A stretch of 64,000 nucleotides of DNA from Ananas comosus (GCF_001540865.1 NC_033629.1:1697490-1761489); one strand, 5' to 3'; shown: positions 36,237 through 49,129, counted from the first letter of the stretch. The notes: generated from the sequence alone by a model not told the origin. Translations and numbers: made by a program.

Positions 36237-39200
36237 CTCCTGGAACAATGCCAAAGATAGCACATAAATGGTCAAAAGAGAATTTTTGTTTTTTTTTTTA
36301 TATTATATTTACCAAAATTCTAAAAATTTTTAATGTATTAGAGGTTTAGAAAAAAAAATATATTTTCTTAAGAGAAAGAAAAATAGAAAACTACCCGCTT
36401 TGTTTATTATTTAAAATAAACTTAACTAAACTATGAAATAATTAAATTTCAAACTTGTAACATCAGGTACAACCTATTGAACCCCTAATCGATTATGGCT
36501 TAGTTTGGTATTAAGGCCTATCTAACGCTATTAGATAAATGGAGTTAAGAAAAAGTATATAGGAGTATGCTTCTGCATTCTTGGGTGGGATCGTAGAAAA
36601 TATATCATAACCGACTCATCGCGATATGCGAAATGCAATATTACATACGGAAACAAACATGATATTTTTTCAACGTATTTTCTCACCGCACGTAACGCAA
36701 TTTTTCTGTAATCACAAACGAAGCCTATGTTGAAGATAGTTGTTGCTGATGTAAAAGATACGATCAATACACAAAGTCATGCCATCCATATGAGTGATAA
36801 GATGGTTAGGCTATCTTATAAGACCCCGTTTGGTTCGGGGGATAAGCGGGGATAACGAAAGTTATCCCCACTATTCCGCCAAACGGGATCATTTTTTACC
36901 GGAATATTTTATTCCGGTCAAAGCTTGCTATTCCGTTATCCCGAATAGCAATTTTTACTATCGCCACCATTTGAGTGAAATCTATTCCCCATGCTTAATT
37001 TCAAACTAATTAAAATATATAAATAAATTAAAACTAAATTATATAAATAGAAATATTATATAATTATAATACACTATTATTAATATAAAATTATTAATGC
37101 GCTATATTAATACATATTATATATTAAAATATATAGATAAATTGTATAAATAAATATATTTAATATAATGAATAAATTAAAAATTAATAATTTAAATAAA
37201 TTAAAATTTAAAATATTATAATAATTATATTTAAAATTAAAATTTATAATTAAATTTAAAAGTTTATAATTTATAATTCCACATTTCTTAATTTAAAATT
37301 TAAATTTTGAATTTAAAATTTTGAATTTTATAATTTGAATTTCATTGTTTTTTTTCAAATTTAAATTTGATCTTAAATTTAAAGTTAGAAATTTAAAATT
37401 TAAATTTTGAATTTAAAATTTGAGATTTTAAATTTTAAATTTTAATTTCAAAATTTGAAATTTAAAAGTTAAAATTTAAATTTTAAAATATAAATATAAA
37501 ATATAAAAATTTAAATTCTAATATAAATAAAAAAAGTGATAATATTATTAATTTTTATTTATATTACCCACTTTAAATCTTATTCCATCTTACCTAACCA
37601 AACGTTATTTTTCTTATTTCCAGGAATAACCCAATTTTTATCTAAACGCAAAATTTATCTAGTGGTTAGTTACATATCTTATGTGGTGTGACCCAACCAA
37701 TCACAATTATCCTTTAAGATTTATTCATCTCATCATGATTTATAAAAAAATATTTTTATTGCATTTTTTTTTCTAAAAGAGAAGTATTAGATTAGTATAG
37801 ACACTGTACAATTGTTTGAGTAAGAGCCTACAAACAAAACAAAATAAAAAAATAGAAAAAAAAAAAGTAATATTCTCCTTTTAAGGTGTATCCAAGCAAA
37901 AGGATTCATTTTCTTAAAACTAACTTTGGGCCCACTTTTCTTAATGACACATGCATAGGGTATAACTTTTTAGTTATTATACTATTCAAAAAGTATAAAA
38001 ATCAAAGAAGAGGGGTTTAAAAATGTTGATTTTTTAATCGGTTTTGAGTCGTCCATGGTGGACAAATTCGACCCGACCCATTAGTAGTGGTTTCTTTACG
38101 AGTCGGAATTGAGATATTTTAAAGACTAAATTTTACTTACAAAAAACAAGATGCCACTATACATGTGAAAGAAACCCTTCCTTGTTTGACTTGCTAAGCC
38201 ATTTCTATTCATGTTGCATGTTAGCTACACTTCTCAATCACTTGGTGACAAAAAGCTCCAAACACACACACACAAAAAAAAAGAAAAAAAAAGGCCTTTT
38301 CAATTTTTCCAAGCCTGAATTAAATTGATTTATTTATTTATTTTGGGTGAAAGAATCATTTGCATTTAAGGATATTTCATTCCCACAACTTGTGCAAAGA
38401 GAAGTTTCAAATTTAGAATGTCTTTTTCAATCAACCTCTTTCGTGTTTGCATTTAATTTAAGGATGATGGAGAGATATAAACATTAAATCTGGTCACTTT
38501 TGATAAAACTATCTAGATTCATTGCACGTGATCTATACATAGTAAATATAGAATTGTTAATATCATTCTTTTTTATTTGAAAATAGTTAAATTTTAACAT
38601 TTTTGTAGTATGATGAATCAGATTCGCGTGTGGTGCTTGTGTTCATTGCTCACATCAAAATTTACCGTATATTTTCAAAATTAAAATCCTTTTCAATCGC
38701 GTCGTGTCGAATCAGTGTACTATAGACAAGTTTGTGTTCTGTTGATTTTAGATATATCTCAGTAATTTTACAAATTTGTGACTTCTCATTTCTCAATATA
38801 AGAATAGGGTACTATTTATTTTGAAAATTTTAAATAAAAAAAAAGGAGATGTTTAGATTTTTTTAAAGTCGATAAACATACAAAAAAAGAAAAAGAAAAT
38901 TTGAGGACACGGAAAATTCGTCGACAAGATAGCATGTTCAGTCAACGTTACCAAATCTACGAAGGACGCAAAAAAAAAATAATTTTAAGCATTTATTTTT
39001 CTCAGCATTAATACTACCAAAATCAATACCACACCTAACAAGACCTGTTGTTTAAATGATGTTAAATTATTAAATTTTTTTGGGCCTACACTCATTTTTG
39101 TGGATGAGATTTTTATTTTTATTTGTTTTTGATTTGAGTCCAAGAACAATTGGCATTACTTTCAATCACTCTTGCATTAGTTCATTCAGGTTGATTTCGA

Positions 39201-39503
39201 TTGCCGACGATTTAGTTTCTATGTTTAATCCCTACTCTAATTGCGTGAACACTAACCACGACGACGACGACGACGACGACGACGACAATGGTGATTCGCA
39301 TTATCATCATGGAGTTTAGTTGGTAACATATATGCGAGAGACGACGGTATGGCACTAAACATAAAGTAGCAAAACATCAAACAGAAATATGCTGGAGACA
39401 TTCGGAACTCTGATGTAAAAGTGCAGGAACAGAAGACTGCCAAAAGACTAAGAGAAAACTAGACTTACAGAACTACTGTTGCAGCAGAAGCATGTATCAA
39501 TTT
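36237..39503. other. Spacer: local foldback and extreme AT region
   Basis: 36822-36891 is a compact inverted repeat (CCCGTTTGG... facing CCAAACGGG) with GGGGATAA(g/c) inside. 37010-37560 is almost pure A/T made of AAATTTAAA-type words. 39259-39285 is a short GAC-repeat. No coding frame seen between the hAT element and the NPH3-type gene. Confidence 0.5.
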
Positions 39504-42450
39504 TCACAAATCTGCAGACAGTTGCTTCTTGTGCTCTGTGATCTTCGCCTGCAGCTTCTCGAGCTTCTCGCTCACGCTCTTCTGCTGCTGCTCACTCACT
39601 GAGAGCGCCGGCTCCTGCGCGCTGCACATCTGCGACTTGATCCTCAGAAGATGCAGCTTCTTAGGGACTGCCTTCCACCCGCCGCTCTTCCCGCGGCCCA
39701 GCTTCTCGATCTCTTGCTTCATGTTCGAGCACTCCTTTTCGAGCTCGGAAACCCTCATCCTCATATTGTCCATGCCCACTCTCAATACTTGGTTCTCCTG
39801 AACAGCCGACACCCACCCTCCTGTTGCGTATAGAGGATTAAAAGGACCATTCGCTATTAAGTTAAGCTTCTAGTAGAACTAAACAGATTTACGTAAAAAT
39901 TGTCGTTCCGTACCTGCGCCAGCCTCCCCAGAGCACTGTATGCCGCTCCTCAAGGGCCTCGAGCCGTCGAGATTATCTGAAACAAGCAAGCATCCCGCGA
40001 TTGAGGTCCTTAGTTGAAGTTGCTCGAAGAAGAGGACTTGAACTACTATGCGGAGCGGGAGTCTCTCGTTTTGAGCCGCGTGAGTGCAGGCTTCTAGAGA
40101 GAGCTTTTGAGAGTCCATTAGCCGGCACAGCTGCTCTCTCTCGGATTCCGTGAGCCACGAGTGCGACTGTAACAGTTCAGAGATAGTCAATGCATGATAG
40201 TTCGGTAAACCTACTTGAAATTTCACTATCAGTTACGCAATGCGATTAGAAATCTTAAACAGGATGCACAGCTGGTGAGAGAACTGCAATTATAATTTCC
40301 AAGAATTAGGACTGCTTTGATGACAATAGAAAAATCAGCTTTTATAAAGTAGATGCTGAAAAAAAAAAGAGTTGCTCAGAAAAGTACCTTCAAGTATATA
40401 TCAATTGCACGATAGAGTCCATCATCCAAAGGCCGGGCGTAATCAGGCACAGCGATGGCCAAAGCTTCAAATTTTGGTAATTTCAGATTCACATCAGGTG
40501 CGACTTCCGCAAGGTAACCGTCTATTAACTTTGCTACGGCGGTAATCGGAGCCAACGAAGGCGACCCCATTAACTGCTCATCATCGATCAAACTAGGTGA
40601 TGCATCCCCGTTATTAGCCTGATCCATGGCTATGAAATGCTCTAGAATTCTTTGAACGCAATCAACATTATAAAGCGTCTCCATCGAGTAAGAAAAATTT
40701 GGCAGTAATAAATCTTCCAATGTAGCCTGGTCAAGTTGCATTCCGATCCTTTTCTCCAATTTGGAGATACAAGACTTGTTCGCCTTCAAAATCATCGCTG
40801 TTCGAAGAAGCCCAAATAGAACCTTCGTTGGTACGATACCCTTTTGGAACGGCAACAAACTCTCAATATCTTCGAGCAGCTGCCTCTGTTCTTCTTCGGT
40901 TGGTGCGGCTCTCAAAGCTGCCGATGCAATATTTTGGCGCCTACTTAATCCGGGAAGATACTTCTTCGCGTAAGATGTGAGCGAGCCCGCGATGATCTCC
41001 GATCTAGTGCCCCGAGATTCCATTACTGTGATTAGCCTTTTATATATTGGAAAGCTTAAGGACGAGACATCCTCGTACCACCAATCCGAATTACAGTTTC
41101 TCGGCCGGGCCCCTGTGCTTATGCCGTTCCAGAGAACGCTCCCTCCGGGGCTTTGCATCGGCCCATGTTCTATCATAGGCCAGCCGAAGAGGTTTGGATC
41201 TGTAGAAGCTTTAACAGCCAATGATTCGATGCATCTCTTAACGATGTGCGACTTTTCGGCGTGAGGGAGGATATCTTCGCAAGCTTGTAGTGCTTGTAGC
41301 GAGTCTTTCCAGCTTTTGAGGACTACTTGGTTGAGGAAAATCTCAGCTTGCGTAATCAAGTTGCCCTCGGCAATTTCTTCGGTCATCTGAAGATGCTCGG
41401 CCGCACATCGCAGGTACACAACATTTGAGGCAGTGAGTTCTAGCTTTACGCCGTAGCAGAACTTGGCCACGAGCTCGAACGACTTCGCGCCACCCGGAAC
41501 GTCCGGCAGCTTTATGATGCAAGCCTCTTCTTCTTCAGAATTCTCGTCGATTAGTTTTTCGAGGAGGCCGCTCTTGGATAGGAGAGGAAACTGCAGAAGT
41601 TTCGATTAACATTCAGAAGTTTATCAGACCAAATGCAACTGACCAACCTCCAAACAAGGTTAACATGATTTCTTTGTTAATCATCAGCAACACTACTCGC
41701 GGATTAATAATCAAAAGAGAGTAAAATAAAACAATTTGAATTGTGATTGTAAGAACTATCACCTTGTGAAGGTGGAATGACATGTCGCCAACTTCAACGG
41801 TAACATCACTAGGAAGCCCGGTCGTGCAGAACCTACAAAGTTCAGGAAAAAGCACAAATTCCGCATGTAAAAAAGATGGTTAGAGCGCCCTCGTTAATCA
41901 ACAAAGAAATAAAGGGAACAGACGACTTGTTCGAGGGGCTGGATACAGCATTTCAGCGATCCGATTTCACAAATCAACAACATAAGCATATACAACCACT
42001 CATTCGATGAACTTCGGTATGTTCATTCTGGCTTTTCACGCCGATCCACTACCACAAGAGAAACTAATATTTCTACTTATTTGTTGTACAAATTTATGAG
42101 CCTTCAGGAATGAAAAACATTGGGCTCATAGACTTCAAAAAGATCTGTCATGTTAACAAATTCGACGCTTCCTCAAGCAAGCAAATTATGCATGATTTTG
42201 TAAACTGTTTGAAAGGTCTGAAACATGTCAGAGAGGAAAAACAACAAGTATATATGTCAGCAAACTTATGTAGCTGTTGATAATTTCTAGTTTCAAGCAG
42301 ATAAATCAAACCACAAGCACAAAGATGGAGACTACATTAACAAAATAGAGCCCAAAAAGGGGGAGAGAGAGAGAGAGAGAGAGAATCATACCAAGCTTGC
42401 CCTTGTCTTTGGAAGGAGTCAGATTTTGAACCCAGTTTCATACATGCCAT
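39504..42450 (-). CDS. BTB/POZ-NPH3 domain (NRL family) protein
   Basis: A 633-residue member of the plant-specific NPH3/RPT2-like family, whose BTB domains bind CUL3 and which act in light and auxin signalling at the plasma membrane. Exons (in order of translation): 42392-42450, 41763-41832, 40388-41590, 39914-40166, 39504-39820; all joins are GT-AG. The BTB domain spans about residues 26-105 (GLPSDVTVEVG, FHLHKFPLLS, KFCYGVKLELT). DWWYED at about 212 opens the NPH3 domain, which runs to VQVLFFEQLQLR at about 490. A predicted coiled coil follows (VSELEKECSNMKQEIEKL). The N-terminus MACMKLGSKSDSFQRQGQAW and the overall layout match the Arabidopsis At1g30440 type. A probable leader-intron acceptor lies 13 bp before the ATG (CAG at 42464-42466 on the complement), so the leader begins further right, perhaps near 43200. 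The exact NRL subclade is not decided. Confidence 0.95.
42363..42384. repeat. (GA)n run in the NPH3-type gene's first intron
   Basis: About 11 GA units directly next to the first donor site. On the transcribed strand it reads as CT. Confidence 0.8.
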
Positions 42451-43219
42451 CTTGTTTACAAAACTGGGAAGAGGAGAGGAAGGTAAATCACATCACACAC
42501 AGAGCCCTACTGTAGCTTCCTGTTGATCACCACTAAGAACACACAAATGTTGGACTCAAAACTGCAAATTAGGCTAAAAGCAGAACACCCACAACTCTAA
42601 TAAAGAGATCAAAGATCAAGCCAATAACCCAAAAATCTACTTGTTGAAAAAGCCCCAGAAAAAAGAAAGAAAAAAAAAAAAAACAAATAAACAACTGGAA
42701 AACAAGCTATCAAAAAACAAATCTTTTGGACCACTCTCAAGAATTTAATGGCCGGACAAAAGCACTTAAAAAAAACCCAAATCTTGCAGAAAACAAACCC
42801 ATTAATGCTCCTCCAAGCCCCAAAGGCTAAAACCTCAGATCCAACCAAGAACAAATCTTTAGACAAGTCCCCACAACTCCTATACTATCTTAATCAAAAA
42901 AAAAAAAAAAGAAAAAAAAAGAGGAAAGAAAGAAGAAACCCAACAAACAACTCAGATGAGTTGGATGGCAAAATTGCAAAGAGAACCCTCCACCCAAAAA
43001 TGGGTAGTTTCTATCCTGTCTTTTCCCCTCCCTCCCTCTTTCATAACTCCTCTAAGATGTAGCTTTTTTGGGGGACCATTTTGCATGCAACAACCCATTA
43101 ATTTTTGCAGCAGTAAAAGGACAACAGGGCAATGCAGCAGCTGCTGGGAGGAGAAAGCCAAAAGGCAGGTTAAAAAGAGCTTCTGCTTCTCCAATTTGTG
43201 CACATTAATGAGCAATTAT

Positions 43220-44525
43220 TTCTAGAACTATAATAGGGTCTAGTGCACTGGGATTCTCCTGTAGCTGCAGTATTTTAATGTGTTTATTGCAGAAACCAGT
43301 TTTTTTTTTTTTTTTTCTCTCTTAATGTAAAATTATTATATTGGTGGGAAATGATGCACACAACTAATCCCATGTGGGTGGTGAGTCATGAGTGATGAGA
43401 GAGGAAGCTCAAATGAAAAGAAAAGAAAAGAAAAAAAGTCAATGAAATAATGCTTCAACAATGGTAGCAGAAGAAGAGACCATGTGAGTCTTGCACACAG
43501 TGAGAGTTTATATTGTTGGACTTGTTTCTAATTTTGCTACTAAAGTCTTCAGACTTAAAATCTGGGACACCAATAATCATGTTTTTAGGCAACTGTCTTA
43601 GACATAATTGATATGTTGATTTATATATAATATATATATTTTTTTATTAATTTATACATATATTTAAACACATGGGTCCTGTTAGGATGTCTGAATGAAT
43701 TATCTAGAGATGATTCATATGTCGTGAAATATTCTGATGAGATTGCAAATTGGGATTTTGATTTTAGCCCCTTATTAATGTCCCGTTTGTATATCGAAAT
43801 AAGATATTTAATAATAATTTATTCAGTATGAAAATTATTTATGTACGATTGGAAGTCAAAACTTTAATTTTTATTTCTTAAAAATCCTTATAATTTGATA
43901 TGATAGCTATTTTATTTATGAGATTATGGTTTATCATATTCCATAAATCTTACAAAATGATGTATCTTTAATCCAAAAATATGACCTTAACCTCTAGCTT
44001 ATAATTTTAAAACCAAATGTATATATTTTATTGTACATTTAGTTGTCTTTTTCACCTAACTGTGACAAAAACTTTTAATAAATTTTAAAAGTATTGAACA
44101 AGATAAACAATGCATGCGATCTGCTTGATTTTTTTTTAGAATAAATTTAGCTAGAATTGTAAAGCAATTAAGTTTTCAACTTAGAACTTAGGAGCCTAGC
44201 TCCTAGGTTGAACAAGATAAACATTGAATGCGATCCGCTTAGTTTTTTTATAAAAATAAATTTAATTAAAAATATAATAAAATAATTAGGTTTCGAATTT
44301 AAAACTTTATTCACCAACCATCAAGCTTTTGGCAACATACGCTAGAGACAACCAGTGATAAATGTGCACTCTTATAAGATCATTGTATTATTTTTTGCTT
44401 CATTATTTATTTTTTTAAAAAATAAATTAAATTAAAAAATATAAAATAACTATACTTCAAACTTAAAATTTTATATATTAATTAATAAATTTTAGATGTG
44501 GACAAAAATTTTATGGGCATAGTTC
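43220..44525. other. AT-rich spacer upstream of the NPH3-type gene
   Basis: No gene seen. About 44110-44200 and 44221-44350 hold two similar decayed repeats; the second, on the minus strand, resembles a worn SINE (CACCAACCATCAAGCTTTTGGCA... matching the complement of the SINE head). Confidence 0.45.
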
Positions 44526-44538
44526 CCAAACTAATTAG

Positions 44539-44697
44539 TTTGGGGATTATGCGGATCGGTGCCACGTGGCCAATCCAATGGTCATGGATGGAAGAAAAAA
44601 AATCCTGTATTTTTAGAGAGAGAGAGAGAAAGAAAAAGCAACTGAAAAAGGCACCCGTCGGATCGGCCACGTGGCGTTGATTTGCATTGTCCCCAAA
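44539..44697. mobile_element. Short hAT-type MITE with a G-box in each arm
   Basis: 159 bp starting TTTGGGGATTATGC and ending GCATTGTCCCCAAA, flanked by CTAATTAG at 44531-44538 and 44698-44705. The arms are about 44 bp, imperfect, and each contains the palindrome GCCACGTGGC (44561-44570 and 44666-44675). The flanking repeat can be read as 14 bp (AAACTAATTAGTTT), so the exact border is ambiguous. A GA run lies in the middle. Confidence 0.7.
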
Positions 44698-44712
44698 CTA
44701 ATTAGTTTTATG

Positions 44713-45232
44713 CACCGTTTGGTTCGGATAACGTTTGAATGAAAATTGGATTATTACCGGAGATAAAAAAAAAAAAATAACGTTTGGATAGATAATATGG
44801 AATAAGAAAAATAGTGGATAGTTATATATGAAAAATAAAGGTGTTGGTGGGAATAATTATACCAGCTTATTTCAGGTATCCGAAAATTACTATTTTCGGA
44901 TAAAAAATTAGCGTTTGGATATAAAGAGAGGGATAAGGGTTATTCCATCCTTTATCCCCAATCCAAACAGTCTGGCTACCGTTTGGTTCAGGTATAAGCA
45001 AAAACTAGCTATTACAGGAATAGGTACAAATATGGAAATAAGAAAAATAATGTTTGGATGAAAATTGGATTGTTTCTGGAGATAAAAATAATTTTAGATA
45101 ATTTTATATAAATACTAGAGGTGTTGGTGGGGATAACAAAAAATTATTATTTTTGAATAAAAAATTAACATTTGAATATAAAGAAAGGATGAGGGCCTAA
45201 TTCTATTTCTATCCCCTAACCCGCTCTATCCC
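44713..45232. repeat. Tandem pair of CCGTTTGGTTC-type MITE units
   Basis: Two related units of about 260 bp, starting ACCGTTTGGTTCGG (44714) and ACCGTTTGGTTCAGG (about 44978), follow one another in the same direction. Both share GGATTGTT/ATTACCGGAGATAAAA-like, AGGTGTTGGTGGG and TTTGGATATAAAGA-type blocks. The family resembles the Tourist-type element at 53218-53532 at its ends. Confidence 0.6.
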
Positions 45233-45249
45233 CGTAACATTTTTGTCCC

Positions 45250-45937
45250 GTTGATGTAATCTTTGTTTGCGCTCTCAAGTATTAATCAATTCCTTTGCCG
45301 TTGGATTGGGGGGGACGCGACGATGGTCAACGCATGCATAGGGACGCTCAAAACGGACGACGCTGGCTTGCCTTTTAGTCCACGGTTTATCCAACTCCGA
45401 CGCGCCTCGGAGTGCGTTCGCAGTTTGCTACGTCGGCTGCTGCGGCGGCGGCGGCGGCGGCGGCGGCGACGGCCGTGGTGATTAAAACTTTTCAGTTTTT
45501 ACAACAAATATATCAGCTGTTCCTAAGACCAGCATCCGTGGGAATCCGTGCATGTTCGTGTTTTTGCTCGATATATAAGAAATGCCCCACTTACGATCCA
45601 ACGTAGCGTACTTTGTATGTCGGCTTAAAGTTTGATAGTCAACGTCTTAAATTTTAAAAAATTACGCACAAAATTCGGTACTGCAACCGGTAAAAAACTC
45701 TTTACGAGGACAAATGTATTTCTTGGAGTTTAGGTTTACGTGGCGATTATTGATTCTACCGTGTAAATATAGCATCTTTATAATGTTGCACCGGTGATCC
45801 CATGGTTTATTCATCTGCAACATAATGCATCTAAATTTGTACGGGATGTGCACCCATGTAAATATTGGCCGGTAAGTTCATTATACTTATACCTATACTG
45901 TAGATGACATTTTTTGTTCTAGAAAAATTACTCTTGA
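45250..45937. other. Spacer with a GC-rich island
   Basis: 45295-45480 is GC-rich and ends in a (CGG)n run (about 45436-45468). The frames through it look like repeat translations and have no recognised domain. It may be a relic of a gene's first exon or a captured fragment; no evidence decides. Confidence 0.4.
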
Positions 45938-46052
45938 TTTTTTTTTTTTTTTTGAAAGATACTTAGCTGAAAATGTGAATCAACTTAGATTTGAATTTGA
46001 GATCTCGAATACTAATCATCAGGTGTTTTGACACTTACTCTAGGGACGGATC
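45938..46052 (-). mobile_element. SINE, copy 4, internally deleted
   Basis: Reading the complement: a head like the other SINEs, a B-box-like TTCAAATCTAAGTTGATTCACATTTTC block, then a jump straight to the A-tract. The hairpin part of the tail is missing. No clear target duplication. Confidence 0.6.
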
Positions 46053-46093
46053 CGTAAGAAGTTAAAAAAAATTAGAGAGAGGAATAGAAAGAT

Positions 46094-47283
46094 GGGTTAT
46101 TTACATACACGTCTCTATAAACATAGTGAATTGCAGAAATATTCCTGCAAAACAGAAACTCCATAAGTTGTTCCTGCAAAAGTCTAAAGTTATGCAGATA
46201 TGTCCCTGCCGTTAAGGACGGTTAGAAAATTTTCGCTAACCACGGTTAAAATACTTAACTATGGTTAATTATAACGTGAATTTACGGTTCTACCCTTCTT
46301 CTTCTTCTTCCTCCTCTTCTTTTTCCCTCTTCTTCGTCGCCGGCGAGGGGGGCGACGACGGCGGCGGCGACGGCGGCAGCGATAGCAGCAGTGACAGCGA
46401 CTGCCGCGGCAAACCCTCTTCCTCTTCTCTCTTCCTCTTCCCCTTTTTTCTTCCTCTCTCTCTTCCTCTTCCCCTTCTCTGCCGGCAGAGCATTGAAGTG
46501 CTTTCGGAAGCATATACATACATATATGCATACTTTTATTTATGTTTAATTAACTTAACTTTGGATCTTTAATTAATTCCATGGTTTTTTGGGTGGGTGT
46601 TCTTATCAAGTCCATTGACTTTGCTCTAGGAGAAATTAAACGATGGATGGCTCCTCAGTGGGTTAATCTCTCTCTCTCTCTCTCTCCATCAAATGATAAA
46701 AAATTTTATGAAAAATTTTTGTACAGCTGAATTACATAAAAAAATATAATCAATTAATGGGAATGATATAGTAATTGTTTTAACAGATTTATTACGGGGA
46801 AGAACGCGCCGCCGACAGAGACGGGGAAGAACGCGCCGCCGGCAGAGAAGGGGAAGAACTCAGAGCACTTCAATGCTCTGCTTCAAGAGATGAGGTGAGG
46901 AGGTTCATTACTTCTTAAATATATATCATTTCTCCCTCTCCCTCTTCCTCTTCCATTTTCTTCTTCCTCTCATTCTTTCTCTTCCCTCTTCTTCGTCGTT
47001 GACGAACCCGACCCCGCACCGCCGCCGTCGTCCGCTCCGGCGGCCCAAAGAGGAAGAGAAAGAGAAGGGAAAAAACGGTATTTTGGAGGGATATATTTGT
47101 GAGGGCAAAATGGTCATTTCACAAAAAAACTATTAAAAAATAAACAATTCTCTAACGGATGTTAACCAGAGGGATATATCTGCACAAATTAGGATTTTTG
47201 CAGGGACAATTTATGGAGTTTCCGTTTTGCAGAAATATTTTCGTAATTCACTATATTTGCAGGAACGTGTATACAAATAATCC
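46094..47283. mobile_element. Mutator-type element carrying gene-like sequence (Pack-MULE candidate)
   Basis: 1190 bp flanked by an exact 9-bp duplication TAGAAAGAT (46085-46093 and 47284-47292). The terminal arms are about 130 bp (GGGTTATTTACATACACG... facing GGATTATTTGTATACACG on the complement). The inside is unlike the AT-rich arms: a GC-rich, GAC/GGC-repeat stretch (46335-46420), CT-rich runs, and an exon-like patch at 46788-46893 with an acceptor (TTTTAACAG) before it and a donor (GAG/GTGAGG) after it. There is no transposase. Confidence 0.8.
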
Positions 47284-47733
47284 TAGAAAGATTGTGAAGA
47301 GATTGTGACGTGCGAAAAGAAAAAAATATAGTAGATGTTAAAGAAGGTAATGCAAACGATCGGGCCTGCAATAAATGCGGAGACATGGAAAATTAATAAA
47401 GCATAGTATCCGTGAGAAAAGAACAAACTGTCCTCTACAGTACTATCTGAATGTCAAGCACATAATGTTCTTTTCTTTTAATTCCTAAACATATAAACTC
47501 ACATAACAAATATTCCTTAATTAATCTTAGAGATCTAGGTTGAGGAGATAATAAAGCCAAATAATGAGTAACAAAATGAACAAGGATGCTGGAGCTGGGG
47601 CTACATTAATTCCATGTCACATGGTAACTTGATCTTAACCCCGCTCCATTGCTGAATTTACCGCAACACGAATGAGCTTGTGAAATGGCTCGGATCCTAC
47701 CCAAAACATAAAAGCAATAAATATGGATTAAGT

Positions 47734-47884
47734 ACCGACCGTCCATAGAGTAAGTGACAAAGGGCTTGATGGTTGGTATCCGAGACCCAAATTCGAATCT
47801 TAGTTGATTCACATTTCCAGCTAAGTTTATTTCTAAATGTTATAAACGAAGCGGATAGCGCGCTATCTATCTCTAAAAAAAATT
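47734..47884 (+). mobile_element. tRNA-derived SINE, copy 2
   Basis: Full length, with an A-box-like block (GTAAGTGACAAAGGG), a B box AATTCGAATCTT, and the tail hairpin GATAGCGCGCTATC at 47854-47867 before the A-tract. Flanks AATATGGATTAAGT and AACATGGATGAAGT are a decayed target duplication (12 of 14 match), so this copy is older than copies 1 and 3. Confidence 0.85.
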
Positions 47885-48241
47885 AAACATGGATGAAGTG
47901 GTGGACAATTTTTTGTTTTGTTTTGTTTTTGTTTTTGGGTGAACTACAAAAAATAAAAATTCAGCATTTTAGCCGATGTCTCTATTAACATTCTAAATAA
48001 AAATACACAGTAATTTTGGTCCCAAATCTATTGGACCGGAAATGAGATATTTTCTTATCTTACACGTGGAAGGAAGCTCCAAAACACTTATTTATTTATT
48101 TATTTTTTAAAGCAGGTGAATTTAACCATCACATTTTAGAATTAAGCTTCAAAATAACTAACTTTATTTCTCTTCTTGTTTCAGTGAAGTTGTGCACTTT
48201 AAGTTCAATAATTATTCTAAATTCTCGGGTGTTACTTTTTA

Positions 48242-48713
48242 GGGGCAATTGTTTGTATATACCTAAAAAGTTTTCGACTTTCTGATTTACCCTTCTTAGA
48301 AGCTTAATGTTGAAAATATCTTTTTTACGTTCCAATCTATTTCAAATATATCCTTAGAGTTAAAATCTGTTAATTAACTCTGTTATCTGTATAAAATTAC
48401 TATTTTGTCCTTTCAAATATACTCTTCCACCACACCGACTTTTCTTATTTGCTCTTAAAGTCAGGGGCACAAAAAGTATTTTGACTTTTGGTCTTTTCAA
48501 ATATACCTCTTTATCGTCACCAACATTTCTTATTTATCCTTAAGTTAAGGACAAAATTGGCATTTTAATTTTTTTTTAACTGTGGTAGATATTTAACTCA
48601 TGTTTAATCCAAGTTAACTTAACAGGAGATAACTGAGATATTTTAGAAAGAAAAAAAAGTAGAGATAAATTGAATTTTTTCAAACATATGAGAGATATAT
48701 AGACACTTATCCC
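48242..48713. mobile_element. Long-TIR MITE, copy 2 (472 bp)
   Basis: Same family as 3356-3768. It starts GGGGCAATTGTTTGTATATA, ends TATATAGACACTTATCCC, and is flanked by an exact 9-bp duplication TACTTTTTA (48233-48241 and 48714-48722). It is longer than copy 1 because of an internal duplicated stretch (the 'TCAAATATAC' block occurs twice). Confidence 0.8.
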
Positions 48714-48859
48714 TACTTTTTAAGTAATAAGAGAAAACTATGGGTTGGACCCAAGTTGGGCCGTGAGCCGAGTCCCTACTTTTAACCCATGGGCTCTAGA
48801 TGGGCTTATGATCTCTTCTTTTATCTCTTTTTCATATACAGTCAAATAAAATAACAAAC

Positions 48860-48937
48860 CACCGACATGAGCTAAATTTAGAAGAATTTCTAGTTGGTAA
48901 AACATGAGCTAAATTTAGAAGAATTTCTAGTTGGAAA
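48860..48937. repeat. Short tandem duplication
   Basis: The block ACATGAGCTAAATTTAGAAGAATTTCTAGTTGG (without its first bases in copy 1) occurs twice in direct order, at about 48865-48897 and 48902-48935. Confidence 0.7.
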
Positions 48938-49129
48938 TTGAGACGGGGGAACTGCAGAACAGAAGAAGTTTACGCATGCACGTAAGGCTCAAAAACTCTG
49001 TATCTACTATTACTACAAGCATTATAGTGAGTGAGTGTACATTTCTACTAATCTATAGTCTTTTTTTCTTTTTCTTTTTTTTTTTTAAAAAAAAGAGAAA
49101 AAATTTCTCCTAAGCCCCAAAGCTTCACA

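Noticed and set aside
45263..45481. 72-codon frame ending in Arg-rich run
   Set aside because: It depends on a (CGG)n tract and has no recognised domain; not enough to call a gene.
46265..46572. Frames of 77-103 codons rich in Arg, Ser or Glu
   Set aside because: Translations of CT/GAG and GGC repeats inside the Mutator-type element; no domain.
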